Source: Gemmatimonadota bacterium
Lineage (GTDB): Bacteria > Gemmatimonadota > Gemmatimonadetes > Longimicrobiales > Gaopeijiaceae
Direction of reading: 5' to 3'
Assembly: GCA_022560615.1 (NCBI GenBank)
Contig: JADFSR010000009.1
Span: 1-64,000 of the forward strand
Length of the DNA stretch: 64,000 nucleotides
The notes beneath the pieces were generated by a model. That model did not search any database, was not told the DNA's origin, and saw nothing but the letters and a program-made list of their open reading frames with translations. The translations under genes were made by a program, and so were the position numbers. Of this stretch, positions 43,961 to 53,434 are shown in pieces; within the stretch, counting starts at the first letter, position 1, and every line of letters starts with the position of its first letter.

Positions 43961-46738
43961 CTACCGTCGCTGCTGCCACCACTCGTCTTTGAGGATCGAG
44001 ACGGTGTGCTCGAACATCTGGTCACCGACGGTCATGACGACCCGATACTCACCGACCGGTGCCTCGCTGAACTCGAAGCGGATACGGTCTTCGGCGGAGA
44101 TTCCGGTGTTGCCGCGACCACGACGGCGACCACCGAAGCCACCGCCACGGCCGCCGCGACCACCGCGACCGCCGCGACCGCTGTCTGAGCGCGCGCTCTC
44201 TTGTTCTTCCGCGGTGCGTTCGAGGCGCTTCTGCATGTTCCAAGCGACGCGGTGCAGGCCGGCTGCGCCGTCTCCCTCGAGCTCGTAGATCGGGAACCGC
44301 CCCTGATACACCGTGAAGGTGATGTCCTCGTCGACATCGTCCGACAGGTAGTAGTAGAGCGAGATATCCAGCGGCTCGCTCTCGCCCTCGAAGTTCGATG
44401 AACTGTAGTTGGTGAAGTCGGGTGCGATCCAACGGACCTTCGACTCCGGTTGGAAGAAGTGCACGTCCATCGCGAGCAGATCCTCGGTCATCTCCGCTAG
44501 CGGTGCGATGTCGGCGATGTAGATGCCGCGCCCGTGGGTGCCGACCACGAGGTCGTTCTCGCGAGCGTGGATCTTGATGTCGTGCACTGGAGTGGTGGGC
44601 ATGTCACCCTTCATGCTCGCCCAACTCTCGCCGCCGTCGATCGAAGCGAAGACCTGAAACTCGGTGCCCACGAAGAGCAGGTCGGGGTTTGCGTGGTGTT
44701 CACGCACGACGTTGATGGGGCCGTCGGGCAAGTTGTTCGAGATGTCGGACCACGACTCACCGAAGTCGGTCGTCTTGTAGATGAAGGCGCGAAAGTCGTC
44801 GTTCCGGTATCCGCTGAATGTGACGTAGGCGGTGCCGAGGTCGTGATGCGAGGCCTCTACGCGACTCACCCAGTAGTGCGGGTTGTTCGGGATGTTGTTG
44901 GTGACGTCGGTCCACGTCTCGCCGTCGTTCTGGGTCACATGGACGTTGCCGTCATCGGTGCCGGCCCAGAGCAGGCCCGCCTTGATCGGCGACTCGTCGA
45001 GAGACGAGATGGTGCCGTACTGGATGTTGCCGTCCCCGCCCTTGCCGGTCGTGAGCGTGGCGGGGTCGTTCTTGCTGAGGTCCTCGCTGATGACCTCCCA
45101 GCTCTCACCGCGGAACTCGGACTTCATGACCTTGTTGCCCGCGTGATAGATCACGTCGCAGTCGTGCTGACTTACGACAATAGGAGCGTTCCAGTTGTAG
45201 CGCATGTCCCCATCCTCATACCGGATGCCCTTGCGCTCACCAGTCCACAGGTCCAGGCGCGAGAGCGGCCCGAACTGCGACTCGTTGTACAGGTACCGGT
45301 TCGTACAACGGTCGAACTCGTTGTACATGCCGTCACCGCCCCCGACGCGGTCCCACATCTCGAAGCGGATGGGTCCACCGGCCGGGTTGGTGTTGTACGT
45401 CATGTGCGAGCCGTTGTCCTGCAGGCCGCCGGCGACGCGGTAGGGGTAGGAGTCGTCGAGGCCGATGGCGTAGAACTGAGCGAGCGACTGGAAGTCCGGG
45501 TGGTACCAGTTCTCTCCCCCGTCGTACGTGATGCCGAGGCCGTGGTCGTACCCGAGGATCATGTGGTGCGAGTCGTCCGGATTGATCCAAAGGGCGTGGT
45601 CGTCGCCGCCGAAGCCCAGCGGCCGGCGTTCCCACGTCTCTCCACCGTTCGACGTGCCCCAGGACGAAGCGGACAGGACGTGTACCACGTCGGAATCGTT
45701 CGGGTCGATGATGATTTGGCCGTAGTAATATGCCGGCCCACCCCCGATCGATTCGCCCTCCGGGCTCGCGCGTTCCCAAGTGATGCCACCATCGTCCGAG
45801 CGGTAGACCTCACCGCCGATCATGCCGCGGGACGACTGGTGATCGAGCAGCTCCTGCCGGCGATCCTCGTCCGACATGTCGGCCTTGTTGGCGTTCTCGA
45901 TGGTGACGTACAGGATGTTCGGATCCGCGTCGTACACGTCGACGCCGATGCGGCCGAGCATGCCCTCGGGCAGGCCCTGCCCGATCTGGATCCAGTTCTC
46001 CCCGCCGTCGGTGGTCTTGTAGAGGCGGCTGCCCGGCCCGCCGAGATCGAAGGTGTACGGCAGGCGCACCTTGTCGTAGCTCGCGGCGTACAGGATGTCG
46101 GAGTTCGTCGGGTCCATGACCAAGTCCACGACGCCGATGCGACGGCCCTCGACCTGGGGCCCGAGAACGCGCCGCCAGCTATCACCGCCGTTCGTGGTCT
46201 TGTACAGACCGCGCTCGTCGTTCTCCGAGTAGAGGTGCCCGAGTGCCGCGACGTAGGCAATGTCGGAGTTCGTCGGATGTATGACGATGCGACCGATGTG
46301 CTGCGACTCGGGGAGGCCGACGTTCCTCCACGTCTCACCGGCGTCCGTGGACTTGTAGACGCCGTCGCCCCAGTAGCTGCTGCGTGAGTTGTTCGCTTCT
46401 CCGGAGCCCAGGTAGAGCACGTTCGGGTCGGACGGAGCGACCGCGATCGCGCCGATCGAAAACACGTCTTCCTGGTCGAAGAGCACGTCGAAGGAGATGC
46501 CGCGGTTCGCGGTCTTCCATAGGTGTCCCGAGGCCGTGGCGATGTAGAACGTGTGCGGCTGTTGGTGCGGCACCGCGATGTCGACGAAACGGCCGCTCTG
46601 CCGCGTCGGGCCGATCTCGCGGTACTCGACGGCAGATAGCACGTGCTCGAGGGTTTGAGCGACGAGGTCGGCGGGCGTCGCTGGCGACAGCCCGATCAGG
46701 AGGGCCCCGAGGGACAGAACGCGACGGTAGACCTTCAT
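43961..46738 (-). CDS. Large secreted BNR/VPS10-type beta-propeller with Gly/Arg tract
   Basis: 925 residues with signal peptide (LGALLIGLSPATPADLVAQ). Many BNR/Asp-box repeats of the type S.DGG.TW (GVYKSTDAGETWRNVG, GLYKTTNGGDSWRRV, RLYKTTDGGENWIQI, EVYRSDDGGITWERA, HVTQNDGETWTDV) form two propellers, then a beta domain. Between residues about 860 and 890 is a low-complexity run of RGG units. Asp-box propellers without catalytic residues usually bind glycans or proteins. The gene follows the M14 peptidase with an ATGA overlap, so both are made together. Confidence 0.82.
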   Translation of the reverse strand: MKVYRRVLSLGALLIGLSPATPADLVAQTLEHVLSAVEYREIGPTRQSGRFVDIAVPHQQPHTFYIATASGHLWKTANRGISFDVLFDQEDVFSIGAIAVAPSDPNVLYLGSGEANNSRSSYWGDGVYKSTDAGETWRNVGLPESQHIGRIVIHPTNSDIAYVAALGHLYSENDERGLYKTTNGGDSWRRVLGPQVEGRRIGVVDLVMDPTNSDILYAASYDKVRLPYTFDLGGPGSRLYKTTDGGENWIQIGQGLPEGMLGRIGVDVYDADPNILYVTIENANKADMSDEDRRQELLDHQSSRGMIGGEVYRSDDGGITWERASPEGESIGGGPAYYYGQIIIDPNDSDVVHVLSASSWGTSNGGETWERRPLGFGGDDHALWINPDDSHHMILGYDHGLGITYDGGENWYHPDFQSLAQFYAIGLDDSYPYRVAGGLQDNGSHMTYNTNPAGGPIRFEMWDRVGGGDGMYNEFDRCTNRYLYNESQFGPLSRLDLWTGERKGIRYEDGDMRYNWNAPIVVSQHDCDVIYHAGNKVMKSEFRGESWEVISEDLSKNDPATLTTGKGGDGNIQYGTISSLDESPIKAGLLWAGTDDGNVHVTQNDGETWTDVTNNIPNNPHYWVSRVEASHHDLGTAYVTFSGYRNDDFRAFIYKTTDFGESWSDISNNLPDGPINVVREHHANPDLLFVGTEFQVFASIDGGESWASMKGDMPTTPVHDIKIHARENDLVVGTHGRGIYIADIAPLAEMTEDLLAMDVHFFQPESKVRWIAPDFTNYSSSNFEGESEPLDISLYYYLSDDVDEDITFTVYQGRFPIYELEGDGAAGLHRVAWNMQKRLERTAEEQESARSDSGRGGRGGRGGRGGGFGGRRRGRGNTGISAEDRIRFEFSEAPVGEYRVVMTVGDQMFEHTVSILKDEWWQQRR

Positions 46739-49692
46739 GTGGGACTCCGTGATGTCCCACCCCCCGGTGACGTGACCGGCTCATCGCCCGCGTCGGCTCG
46801 ACCGGCATCGAGATCATTCCAGTTCAAGATCGCGTTGAATCCCAGGAAGAAGGTTCCTTGGGTCTGCCAGCGCCAGAACGGCCGGATCGAGAACATCACC
46901 ACGTGGCCGTCGCCGACCGGGGCGTCGATCACCTGCGCCGTGCCGGCCAGCGCTTCTCCGCCCCGGAGCGTGCCTGAGAGCAGAATCTGATCCGCGTCCC
47001 GTGGAAAGCGCATGATCACTCGTGGTGCGTTGCCGCTGCTGCCGCCACCAAATCCGCCACGACCGAAAGCGAATCCTCCGCGACCACCACGACCACCACG
47101 ACCGCCGCCGCTGCCCCGCAGCCCTGCCGTCTCGTCGGGGTTGTCGTAGTCGGATAGCGTCGGCCGCCTCGCCATCGGCGTGGTGTTCTGCCAGTCACCG
47201 CCGCCACGGCCGAAGCCTCGGCCCCCTCGGCCGCCGCCCGTGGAAAGCACGAGGTCGTTCTTGAAGTACACCGGCAGTTGGTCACCTTCGTAGCCATAGG
47301 CGATCGGGCTCGTCTTGTCTGCGATGATGCCTCGGTGGATTGAACCAGGAGCTGTCAGTCCACTGGGGCTCTCGACGTTCACACCGGTCGTCACGCCGTA
47401 CTCCGGCATGATCGACGAGGTCGAGCCCTCGACGAGCAGCAGACCCCCCTCGCGCACGAAGTTGGCGAGCTCGACCAGACCTTCCAACCCCATGCCGCCC
47501 CGGATGTCGTCGCTCTCGTCGATGCCGCCCAGGTTGGGTGTCTGCTCGCTCTTCCGGTACGGAAGCGGGAGATCGCCCGTCATGGCGAAGCCATTCACGT
47601 GGGACTGTGCGTTGCCGCCGACGTGTGGGTAGATGATGACATCGTACCGTGCACGTAGGTTGCCCTCCGCGACGAGCTTGTCGGCGAAGTAGTCGTACGG
47701 CACGCCGTAGTGGTCGAGTGCGCCGCGTACCCAGCCCTCGTCCTGCGTGCGACGCCAAGCGTGTAGGAAAGCGATACGCGGAACATCCAGTTCGTGCGTC
47801 GCGACGTCCGGCATGTCGCTCGTACCGTGGCCTTGGAGGCCCAGCTCCGCGAGGCTCGCCTCGAGCACGGCGCGGTTCGCGTCAGGGATGATGAACGTGC
47901 CCGCGCTGAAGGTGCGGCCGTCCATCTCGAACTCCTCTTCGGCCGCGAGCATGCGTACATCGGTGTGCCGATAGCGGAACGCCATGAGGTTGTTGTCCGT
48001 CGTGTGGTCCACCACCACCGTGCTGCCGCCACCCGAGATCCCGCCCGGAGCGCGCGCCGCTGAGGTGAGCAGCGTCATGTCCTTTTCCAGGACCTCTGGG
48101 TCCTCGATCTCGACGATCTCGACGTTGCGCATGAGCTGGAAGGTCCAGCCCGTATCGTCGTACGGGCGTGGGTTGTCGAGCGAGAACTGCTGCAAGGAGA
48201 GGTACATGTCGGCCAGCGTACGGAACGGCTGGTCCGCACGGATCAAGTAGTCACCGGCTTGGACCTCGACACCGCCCGCTTCGAACGAGTCGTCCGCGCG
48301 GTGGATCTCGAGGCCCTGCCGCATGAGCTCGTTCACGGCGTCCACCGCATCGGAGGCCCTGCGCTGGCCGGATGGGATGACCCAGGCGTTGATCGGTCCG
48401 TCGACGCCCTTTCTTATAGAGCGCTTGTTCTTCAGCCAGTAGTTGTCGAGGAACATCTCGCGGTGATCCGCAGTGTATTTGAGTGAGAACAGAACGGCTG
48501 ATTGCTGGATGTTGGTGTTGTTCCTGGGGCCCCACTCGATGGTCGGAAGTGGGGGGTTCGGCCGGAACCACTCGCGACTCGTCGTGGTGCTGCCTACGGT
48601 GAGCGTACGATTCTGCGGCCCATAGCTCGCGACTTCATAGAAGCGCCCGATCGCGTTGTGGCTATGCGCGATGGAGAACATGTAGTTCGGCGTCCAGCCG
48701 TCGTAGAAGCTGTACGTCCAAACGCCGGGCACGTCGCGCTTGGTCATCTCGAGCACGTCGTTTTCGGCAAGAATCCACCACTCCGTGATCGTGATCGCGT
48801 CGAGGGCCTCGTTGTAGGGCCCGGTGCCGGTCGACGTGTAGAGGTAATTCTGCGCCTCGTGCAGGTCGTGCATGATGGTCGGCGCCCACTCGAGCTGGAC
48901 CGCGGTCACGTTCTTCGTGAGCGCGAGCATCTGGCCCATCGCGTCGCGGTTGTTGTCGTGCGCGACGTACTTGCCCCAGTACATGAGCGGGAGTCGGGCC
49001 TCGCCTTCCGGTCGATCCTTGTTGAAGTAGTACGTATCGACCTGCTTCTCGCGGCCGTCCACCTCGATGACCGGAGTGATGAAGGTGACGATGTTGTCGC
49101 GGATCCCTTGGATGAACTCCGTGTCCTCGACGACCAGGCGGTACGCGAGCTCCTGCAGCATCTCGGGTCCGCCGTTTTCCGTGGAGTGCATGCCGGACGT
49201 CAGCCAATAGATGGGTTTGGCGACGTCCTTGATGAGTTGCTGGGCTCGCTCCTCCGAAGTTGCGCGCGGGTCCGTGAGTTCCTGCAGGTATCCCTTGTAC
49301 AGGTCCAGGTTCGCGATCGTCTCTTCATCGGCGATCGCCATGAGGATCATTTCCCGACCCTCCTCGGTCTGTCCGATCGACCATACGGTCGCGCGAGGCG
49401 ACGCGTCCGCGATCGCGCGTAGGTAGCGATGGATGTCGCCGGCGTATGTGAGCTCGTCTGGAGTCCCGACGATCCTACCGTGGAAGTCGAGCGGTGTGGG
49501 GACCGTCTCCGAGGCCGGCAGGTGGTCGACCAGCTCGGTGAGAATGCGGTCGTCTTGTGTGTGCTCGAGAATGAGTCGCGTGTACTCCTCATCGATGGCC
49601 TGATCGCCGCTTGACTGTGCGACCGCGACGGTCGGAGTCAGGACCAACAGACCGAGCATTGTCCAACCCAGACGACGGATCGTGCGCGACAT
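46735..49692 (-). CDS. Secreted M14 family zinc carboxypeptidase
   Basis: 985 residues with signal peptide (LGLLVLTPTVAVAQS). The N-terminal third is an M14 domain: YLRAIADASPRATVWSIGQT, then the zinc motif in SGMHSTENGG (H..E), VIEVDGREKQVD, HDNNRDAMGQM with the substrate-binding Asn-Arg pair, and the third-ligand region TIMHDLHEAQNY. The rest contains a glutamine-amidotransferase-like region (VDVIIYPHVGG style) and two Gly/Arg-rich tracts near residues 815-880. Likely digests peptides in the periplasm or outside. Overlaps the BNR gene (ATGA). Confidence 0.82.
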   Translation of the reverse strand: MSRTIRRLGWTMLGLLVLTPTVAVAQSSGDQAIDEEYTRLILEHTQDDRILTELVDHLPASETVPTPLDFHGRIVGTPDELTYAGDIHRYLRAIADASPRATVWSIGQTEEGREMILMAIADEETIANLDLYKGYLQELTDPRATSEERAQQLIKDVAKPIYWLTSGMHSTENGGPEMLQELAYRLVVEDTEFIQGIRDNIVTFITPVIEVDGREKQVDTYYFNKDRPEGEARLPLMYWGKYVAHDNNRDAMGQMLALTKNVTAVQLEWAPTIMHDLHEAQNYLYTSTGTGPYNEALDAITITEWWILAENDVLEMTKRDVPGVWTYSFYDGWTPNYMFSIAHSHNAIGRFYEVASYGPQNRTLTVGSTTTSREWFRPNPPLPTIEWGPRNNTNIQQSAVLFSLKYTADHREMFLDNYWLKNKRSIRKGVDGPINAWVIPSGQRRASDAVDAVNELMRQGLEIHRADDSFEAGGVEVQAGDYLIRADQPFRTLADMYLSLQQFSLDNPRPYDDTGWTFQLMRNVEIVEIEDPEVLEKDMTLLTSAARAPGGISGGGSTVVVDHTTDNNLMAFRYRHTDVRMLAAEEEFEMDGRTFSAGTFIIPDANRAVLEASLAELGLQGHGTSDMPDVATHELDVPRIAFLHAWRRTQDEGWVRGALDHYGVPYDYFADKLVAEGNLRARYDVIIYPHVGGNAQSHVNGFAMTGDLPLPYRKSEQTPNLGGIDESDDIRGGMGLEGLVELANFVREGGLLLVEGSTSSIMPEYGVTTGVNVESPSGLTAPGSIHRGIIADKTSPIAYGYEGDQLPVYFKNDLVLSTGGGRGGRGFGRGGGDWQNTTPMARRPTLSDYDNPDETAGLRGSGGGRGGRGGRGGFAFGRGGFGGGSSGNAPRVIMRFPRDADQILLSGTLRGGEALAGTAQVIDAPVGDGHVVMFSIRPFWRWQTQGTFFLGFNAILNWNDLDAGRADAGDEPVTSPGGGTSRSPT

Positions 49693-49859
49693 GGAACCCC
49701 CTGTGCCTCATTGAGATGCGTGGCCGACGGGTGCCGGCGTACTTGGTGTGTATCGGTGCACTATAAAGGACCCGCAAGGGAGGGGGGGTGCTGCCGTGTA
49801 AGCGTAGGCGCTCGGCACTCCCGGTTGACTGCGATCGAGGTCGCCCAGAGTCTGACGGC

Positions 49860-50537
49860 ATGTCTCACAGTGTCCGCAAGCACCTGCGCGTCGAGGTCGA
49901 CGCGTACGATGCCGCGATTCGGAGCTTCATTCCCGGATACGAGGCCATGTTGGACGCTGCCGCCAGCGCGGTAGCGTCGATCCGGCCGGGCCTGGTACTG
50001 GACCTCGGGGCCGGCACGGGTGCGCTTTCCCAGACTTTGCTGAGACAGGAAGGCGTGGGACAGGTCGAGTTGCTCGACGTGGACGCCGAGATGCTCGATC
50101 GGGCGAGGGAGCGGCTGCAGCCGTTCGGGTGGCGTGCCCGTTTTCGTGAGCGGTCCTTCCTGGACCCGCTCCCTTCGTGCGATGCCGTGGCGGCCTCGTT
50201 GTCGCTGCACCACATCGCCACGCTCGACGAGAAGCGTGCGCTCTACGAGCGGATCTTCGGGGCGCTGTGGTGTGGAGGAGTCCTGGTGAACGCGGACGCC
50301 ACGATGCCGGTGGAGCCCGAGGCGCGGGACGCGACGTACCGAGCGTGGGCGGACCACATGGTCGCTTCAGGCATCGAGGAGGCCGACGCGTGGCGCCACT
50401 TCGATGCGTGGGCCGAGGAGGACACGTACCTCCCGCTGGAAGACGAGCTCGCGGCCATGGCGGCGGCGGGCTTCGAGGCGGAGTGCACGTGGCGGCACCG
50501 GCACATGGCGGTGGTGGTGGGGCGGCGCCCGGCGTAG
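49860..50537 (+). CDS. Class I SAM-dependent methyltransferase
   Basis: 225 residues from ATG 49860. The SAM-binding motif is clear (LVLDLGAGTGALSQTLL, then VELLDVDAEMLDRARERL), followed by CDAVAASLSLHHIATLDEK and GGVLVNADATMPV, the usual post-I and IV-VI strands. Small-molecule type. Divergent from the M14 operon, convergent with acetamidase; no partner gene indicates its substrate. Confidence 0.8.
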   Translation: MSHSVRKHLRVEVDAYDAAIRSFIPGYEAMLDAAASAVASIRPGLVLDLGAGTGALSQTLLRQEGVGQVELLDVDAEMLDRARERLQPFGWRARFRERSFLDPLPSCDAVAASLSLHHIATLDEKRALYERIFGALWCGGVLVNADATMPVEPEARDATYRAWADHMVASGIEEADAWRHFDAWAEEDTYLPLEDELAAMAAAGFEAECTWRHRHMAVVVGRRPA

Positions 50538-50585
50538 GAGCCCGAGGGTGGGAGTGTGCGCCCGAGACGAGCGGCCCACCGGGCA

Positions 50586-51554
50586 CTACCTCGGCAGGTG
50601 CTCTTTGGGGAACTTCGCCACAACCGTGTAGATGGGGTCGACGATGTTGGCGACGGTGCTCTCGCCGAGCTGCCCGACGAGCATGTACGCGTCCCACTTT
50701 CCGAAGCCGTAGTCGTCCACGAGCCACTCGATCAGCTCGACGTGCGCGAGACGGAAGGCGTCGATGAGCGGCCGTGCGCTTCCGGCGACCATGATGTGCG
50801 TGTCGTCCTCGAAGCGCGGCCACGCGATCGTCTGGTTCTTGATGAGATCGATGCGCAGTGTGACGTCCATCGACGTCTCGAGGCCGGTGCCGTTCACCTC
50901 GCCTTCGCCTTGCCTCGCGTGCCCGTCCCCGAAGTAGAAATAGGCGCCGTCGTTGAAGATCGGCAGATAGACCGTCGTGCCCTCGCGCACCTCTGGTGCG
51001 TCCATGTTGCCGCCGAAGTTGCCGGGCCAAAGGCCGGTGAACACCTCGCCGTTCGCCGGTGCCACGGAGAGTCGGCCGAGCATCGGCCTCAGCTCGATAG
51101 TGATCTGGCTCATCTCCGAGTCGGGGAGATCGACCGTGCCGGTCATCGCGTCGGTGTCGATCCTCCACTCGTACCGGCGTGCGTCGATCGGGTCGTTGAG
51201 CAAACGCAGCCGACTGTCGGTGGCGAGGCCGCCGAAGTCGGTGTAGAGCTGTGCGGCCGCCAGGTCGTGGTTCGGGCGTACCCTCAGCACCTCGATCACC
51301 AGGACGTCGTTGGTGGTAGCGCCCTCGATGTAGAACGGGCCGACCTCACCGGGGAAGGCGCCGCCGCCCGGATCGTAATAGGCGCCGTGGTTGGTCCGTG
51401 AGATGAGCACGGTGCCCGGCCGAATCGTCGCGACCGGTTCGCGTACGGCTACCGTCGCATACCCGACGGTCGGCTCGAAGCGGAGCGTGTCTTGGGCCGC
51501 CACTGGAACCGCGAAGTACGCGGCGGCAAGCAAGAACTTGGCGCGGATACGCAC
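50586..51554 (-). CDS. Secreted acetamidase/formamidase family protein
   Basis: 322 residues from GTG 51554, with GGAGG seven bases upstream. A signal peptide (AKFLLAAAYFAVPVAAQ) precedes the FmdA/AmdA domain: NHGAYYDPGGGAFPGEVGPFY, NDVLVIEVLRV, LSVAPANGEVFTGLWPGNFGGN, YLPIFNDGAYFYFGDGHARQGEGEV. The HARQGEGE segment is the metal-site region of this family, which hydrolyses short amides. Secreted versions are common in soil bacteria; substrate unknown. Confidence 0.85.
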   Translation of the reverse strand: MRIRAKFLLAAAYFAVPVAAQDTLRFEPTVGYATVAVREPVATIRPGTVLISRTNHGAYYDPGGGAFPGEVGPFYIEGATTNDVLVIEVLRVRPNHDLAAAQLYTDFGGLATDSRLRLLNDPIDARRYEWRIDTDAMTGTVDLPDSEMSQITIELRPMLGRLSVAPANGEVFTGLWPGNFGGNMDAPEVREGTTVYLPIFNDGAYFYFGDGHARQGEGEVNGTGLETSMDVTLRIDLIKNQTIAWPRFEDDTHIMVAGSARPLIDAFRLAHVELIEWLVDDYGFGKWDAYMLVGQLGESTVANIVDPIYTVVAKFPKEHLPR

Positions 51555-51824
51555 GGTGAAGTCCTCCGAGGTTGAGCGAATCGTCGAGTCGCCCAATGTG
51601 AGGACTGGAGGTGAGCGAGGCGAGACTCACGGCCTTCAGACGTGTCCAAGCTTGAGGAAGAACGTCCGGCATCCTGGCGTACGCGATCGACGGTGGACGC
51701 GGTCTGGCCTCTCTCCTGATAACGTTGATGCTGTTCGCGAGTAGTCTCGCCTATCCGATATCCGCGGTCATGCTGGGAGCGTTCGTACCTGCATGGGGAC
51801 ACGTTCGAGCAGGGGGAGGACACC

Positions 51825-51971
51825 ATGGACCACAGCCAGTACGGTCCGCTCAACGAGTTCATCCGAGGGCTCACGGCCACCGACGCGGATTTCATCCTCG
51901 AGAACCCCCCGCCGGCTTCGCTGGTCTACGACGAGCATGCACGCTCGGTCGTGGAGCTTCCACTTCGCTGA
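51825..51971 (+). CDS. Possible 48-residue small protein
   Basis: ATG 51825 is preceded by a strong GGGGAGG ribosome site at 51813-51819. The 48-residue product begins MDHSQYGPLNEFIRGLT and is hydrophilic. It lies antisense to the end of the prepilin gene. It is not a family I recognise; it may be the remnant of a longer gene, as the neighbourhood is damaged. Confidence 0.35.
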   Translation: MDHSQYGPLNEFIRGLTATDADFILENPPPASLVYDEHARSVVELPLR

Positions 51972-52444
51972 GCCACCGCAATAGCTCCGACGGCGTCGAG
52001 ATCGTCGTCGTCGTCCGCATCGTACTCGTCGTCGATCACGTTGCCACCGGAGCACTGCACGCTCCCACGCGCGAGTAACCGGCACATGAACGTATGCGAC
52101 ACTTCCTTGAGGATCACGCCGTCGGACAGACCCGGCCCGACCGTGACGATCTGGATCTCTTTGTAGTTGCTCGACGACGACGTGATCGTCCAAGTCACCT
52201 GGTAGGCGTCGTAGGTGACGGAGCCGTTCGACACATCCCCGAAGTTGGTTGTCCTGATCTCCTCGAGCGCAGATCGCAGTGCGGCGCTCTGATCGATGGC
52301 GGTATCGGAGATGCTGGTCTGCGTGTTGAGTTGCCCCGACAAGAGACCAAGGGCCAGAATCCCCACGGTCAAGATGACGAGGGCGACGAGGATCTCGACC
52401 ATCGTGAATCCCTGTCGCTTGGTGCTTCTCAGGGTCTGTATCAT
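51926..52444 (-). CDS. Type IV prepilin-like protein (PilV/GspI type)
   Basis: 172 residues. Class III prepilin signal RQGFTMVEILVALVILTVGILALG, with cleavage expected after the glycine and methylation of Phe. A globular part follows, and the C-terminal stretch is odd: an acidic run (DDEYDADDDDDLDAVG). A prepilin peptidase substrate used in type IV pili or type II secretion. It comes after a truncated pseudopilin reading frame on the same strand, so the original minor-pilin operon has been broken. Confidence 0.7.
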   Translation of the reverse strand: MIQTLRSTKRQGFTMVEILVALVILTVGILALGLLSGQLNTQTSISDTAIDQSAALRSALEEIRTTNFGDVSNGSVTYDAYQVTWTITSSSSNYKEIQIVTVGPGLSDGVILKEVSHTFMCRLLARGSVQCSGGNVIDDEYDADDDDDLDAVGAIAVAQRSGSSTTERACSS

Positions 52445-52451
52445 CGAACTC

Positions 52452-52622
52452 CTAATTGATCTGACCCATCGGAAGGATCGTGACGCTTCTGGTCGAGCCT
52501 CCCTGAATCAACCCGACGGTAACCGCTGGTTGTGAAAGAGTTACAATCCGAATCGGCACCCATAAGTCTACGGACCCTGCGGAGACGGTCACACCGAACT
52601 CCGTCAGAAAGGATGCCGATCG
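52452..52622 (-). pseudogene. C-terminal remnant of a GspH/FimT-like pseudopilin
   Basis: A frame open for 57 codons and ending at TAG 52454 reads FLTEFGVTVSAGSVDLWV, then VTVGLIQGGSTRSVTILPMGQIN. That is the typical end of a GspH/FimT pseudopilin (G..R.V.I.P.G.I). The N-terminal prepilin helix is missing: the frame meets TGA at about 52625 and the upstream DNA belongs to a glycosyltransferase remnant. Truncation, not a complete gene. Confidence 0.55.
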
Positions 52623-53409
52623 TCAGCATGTTCAACCCAGCGATCCAGATCAAAACAGTCGCAGTCAGCAGCGGTTAGGGATCTCCAAGGATCTTCATGA
52701 TCAGCAGGTAGACGCCTAGCAGGCATCCAACTAGCACAAAAAGCATGCCCAACCCACCGAACAGGTGGAGAGGTCGCTGACAACGGCTGATCAGGTACTT
52801 CACGATGAGGATGTCCAGGACGACCGTGAAGGTCCGAAAACTCCCGTAGTTACTGGATTCGGCGCCCGATCCGGGTTCGAGATCGGGACCTCTGCGATCT
52901 TCGCTTCCACACCACTCAGGAGCGCCGGAACGAACCTGTGAAGCTCCCCGTAGAGGTGCACATCGCCGAGCACTTTTTGCCGATGCGCGCGGAAAGTAGT
53001 CTCAAAGTCGTGGATCTGAATTCCCGACACCTTGCATATGATCCAGTTCGCGATCTTCGAGGTTAAATCTGCGGCTCCAGAAGTTGTCTCTGCGCTCGTG
53101 CCGCCATCCGGTCACGACGTCGAACCCCTCGTCGATCTTGTCCAGGAACTGCGGGATCTCCTCCGGAACGTGCTGAAGGTCTCCGTCCATCGAAATGATC
53201 ACGTCGCCACGCGAGTGATCAAATCCGACCGAGAGTTCCGCAGCTTGACCGCGCGGATTCATCCTGAGGCAAAGGGCGCGCGTTCTGGAGTCGCGTACGC
53301 ACAGCTCGACGAGGGCGTCGAAGGTGCCGTCCCGGCTACCGTCGTTCACGAAAATAATTCCGTAGGTGCGGCCGGTACTCTCGAGGTGACGGTCCAGGGA
53401 AGCACGCGC
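52600..53409 (-). pseudogene. Broken GT2 glycosyltransferase (GtrB/DPM1-like)
   Basis: Three frames together give a GtrB-like protein. From 53409: GIIFVNDGSRDGTFDALVEL, DVIISMDGDLQHVPEEIPQFL, DVVTGWRHERR. An extra base near 53061 shifts to SKIANWIICKVSGIQIHDFE. A missing base near 52870 shifts to SSNYGSFRTFTVVLDILIVK and LHLFGGLGMLFVLVGCLLG. A TAA at 52675 interrupts LGDP-PLLTATVLIWIAGLNMLTIG. The first 25 or so residues are lost; a TAG and then the end of the next gene stand in their place. It normally moves a sugar from nucleotide to polyprenyl phosphate. Clearly non-functional as read. Confidence 0.7.
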
Positions 53410-53434
53410 CTAACCGCGGAGTGTCGTGGGACGT

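Noticed and set aside
44534-46387. 617-codon open frame on the plus strand
   Set aside because: It is antisense to the BNR propeller gene; the product is compositionally odd (Val/Asp/Arg-rich) with no domain, as expected in GC-rich DNA.
52441-52653. 70-residue protein overlapping the prepilin start
   Set aside because: Its first part is the end of the broken glycosyltransferase and the rest is out of frame with the pseudopilin remnant; not a gene of its own.
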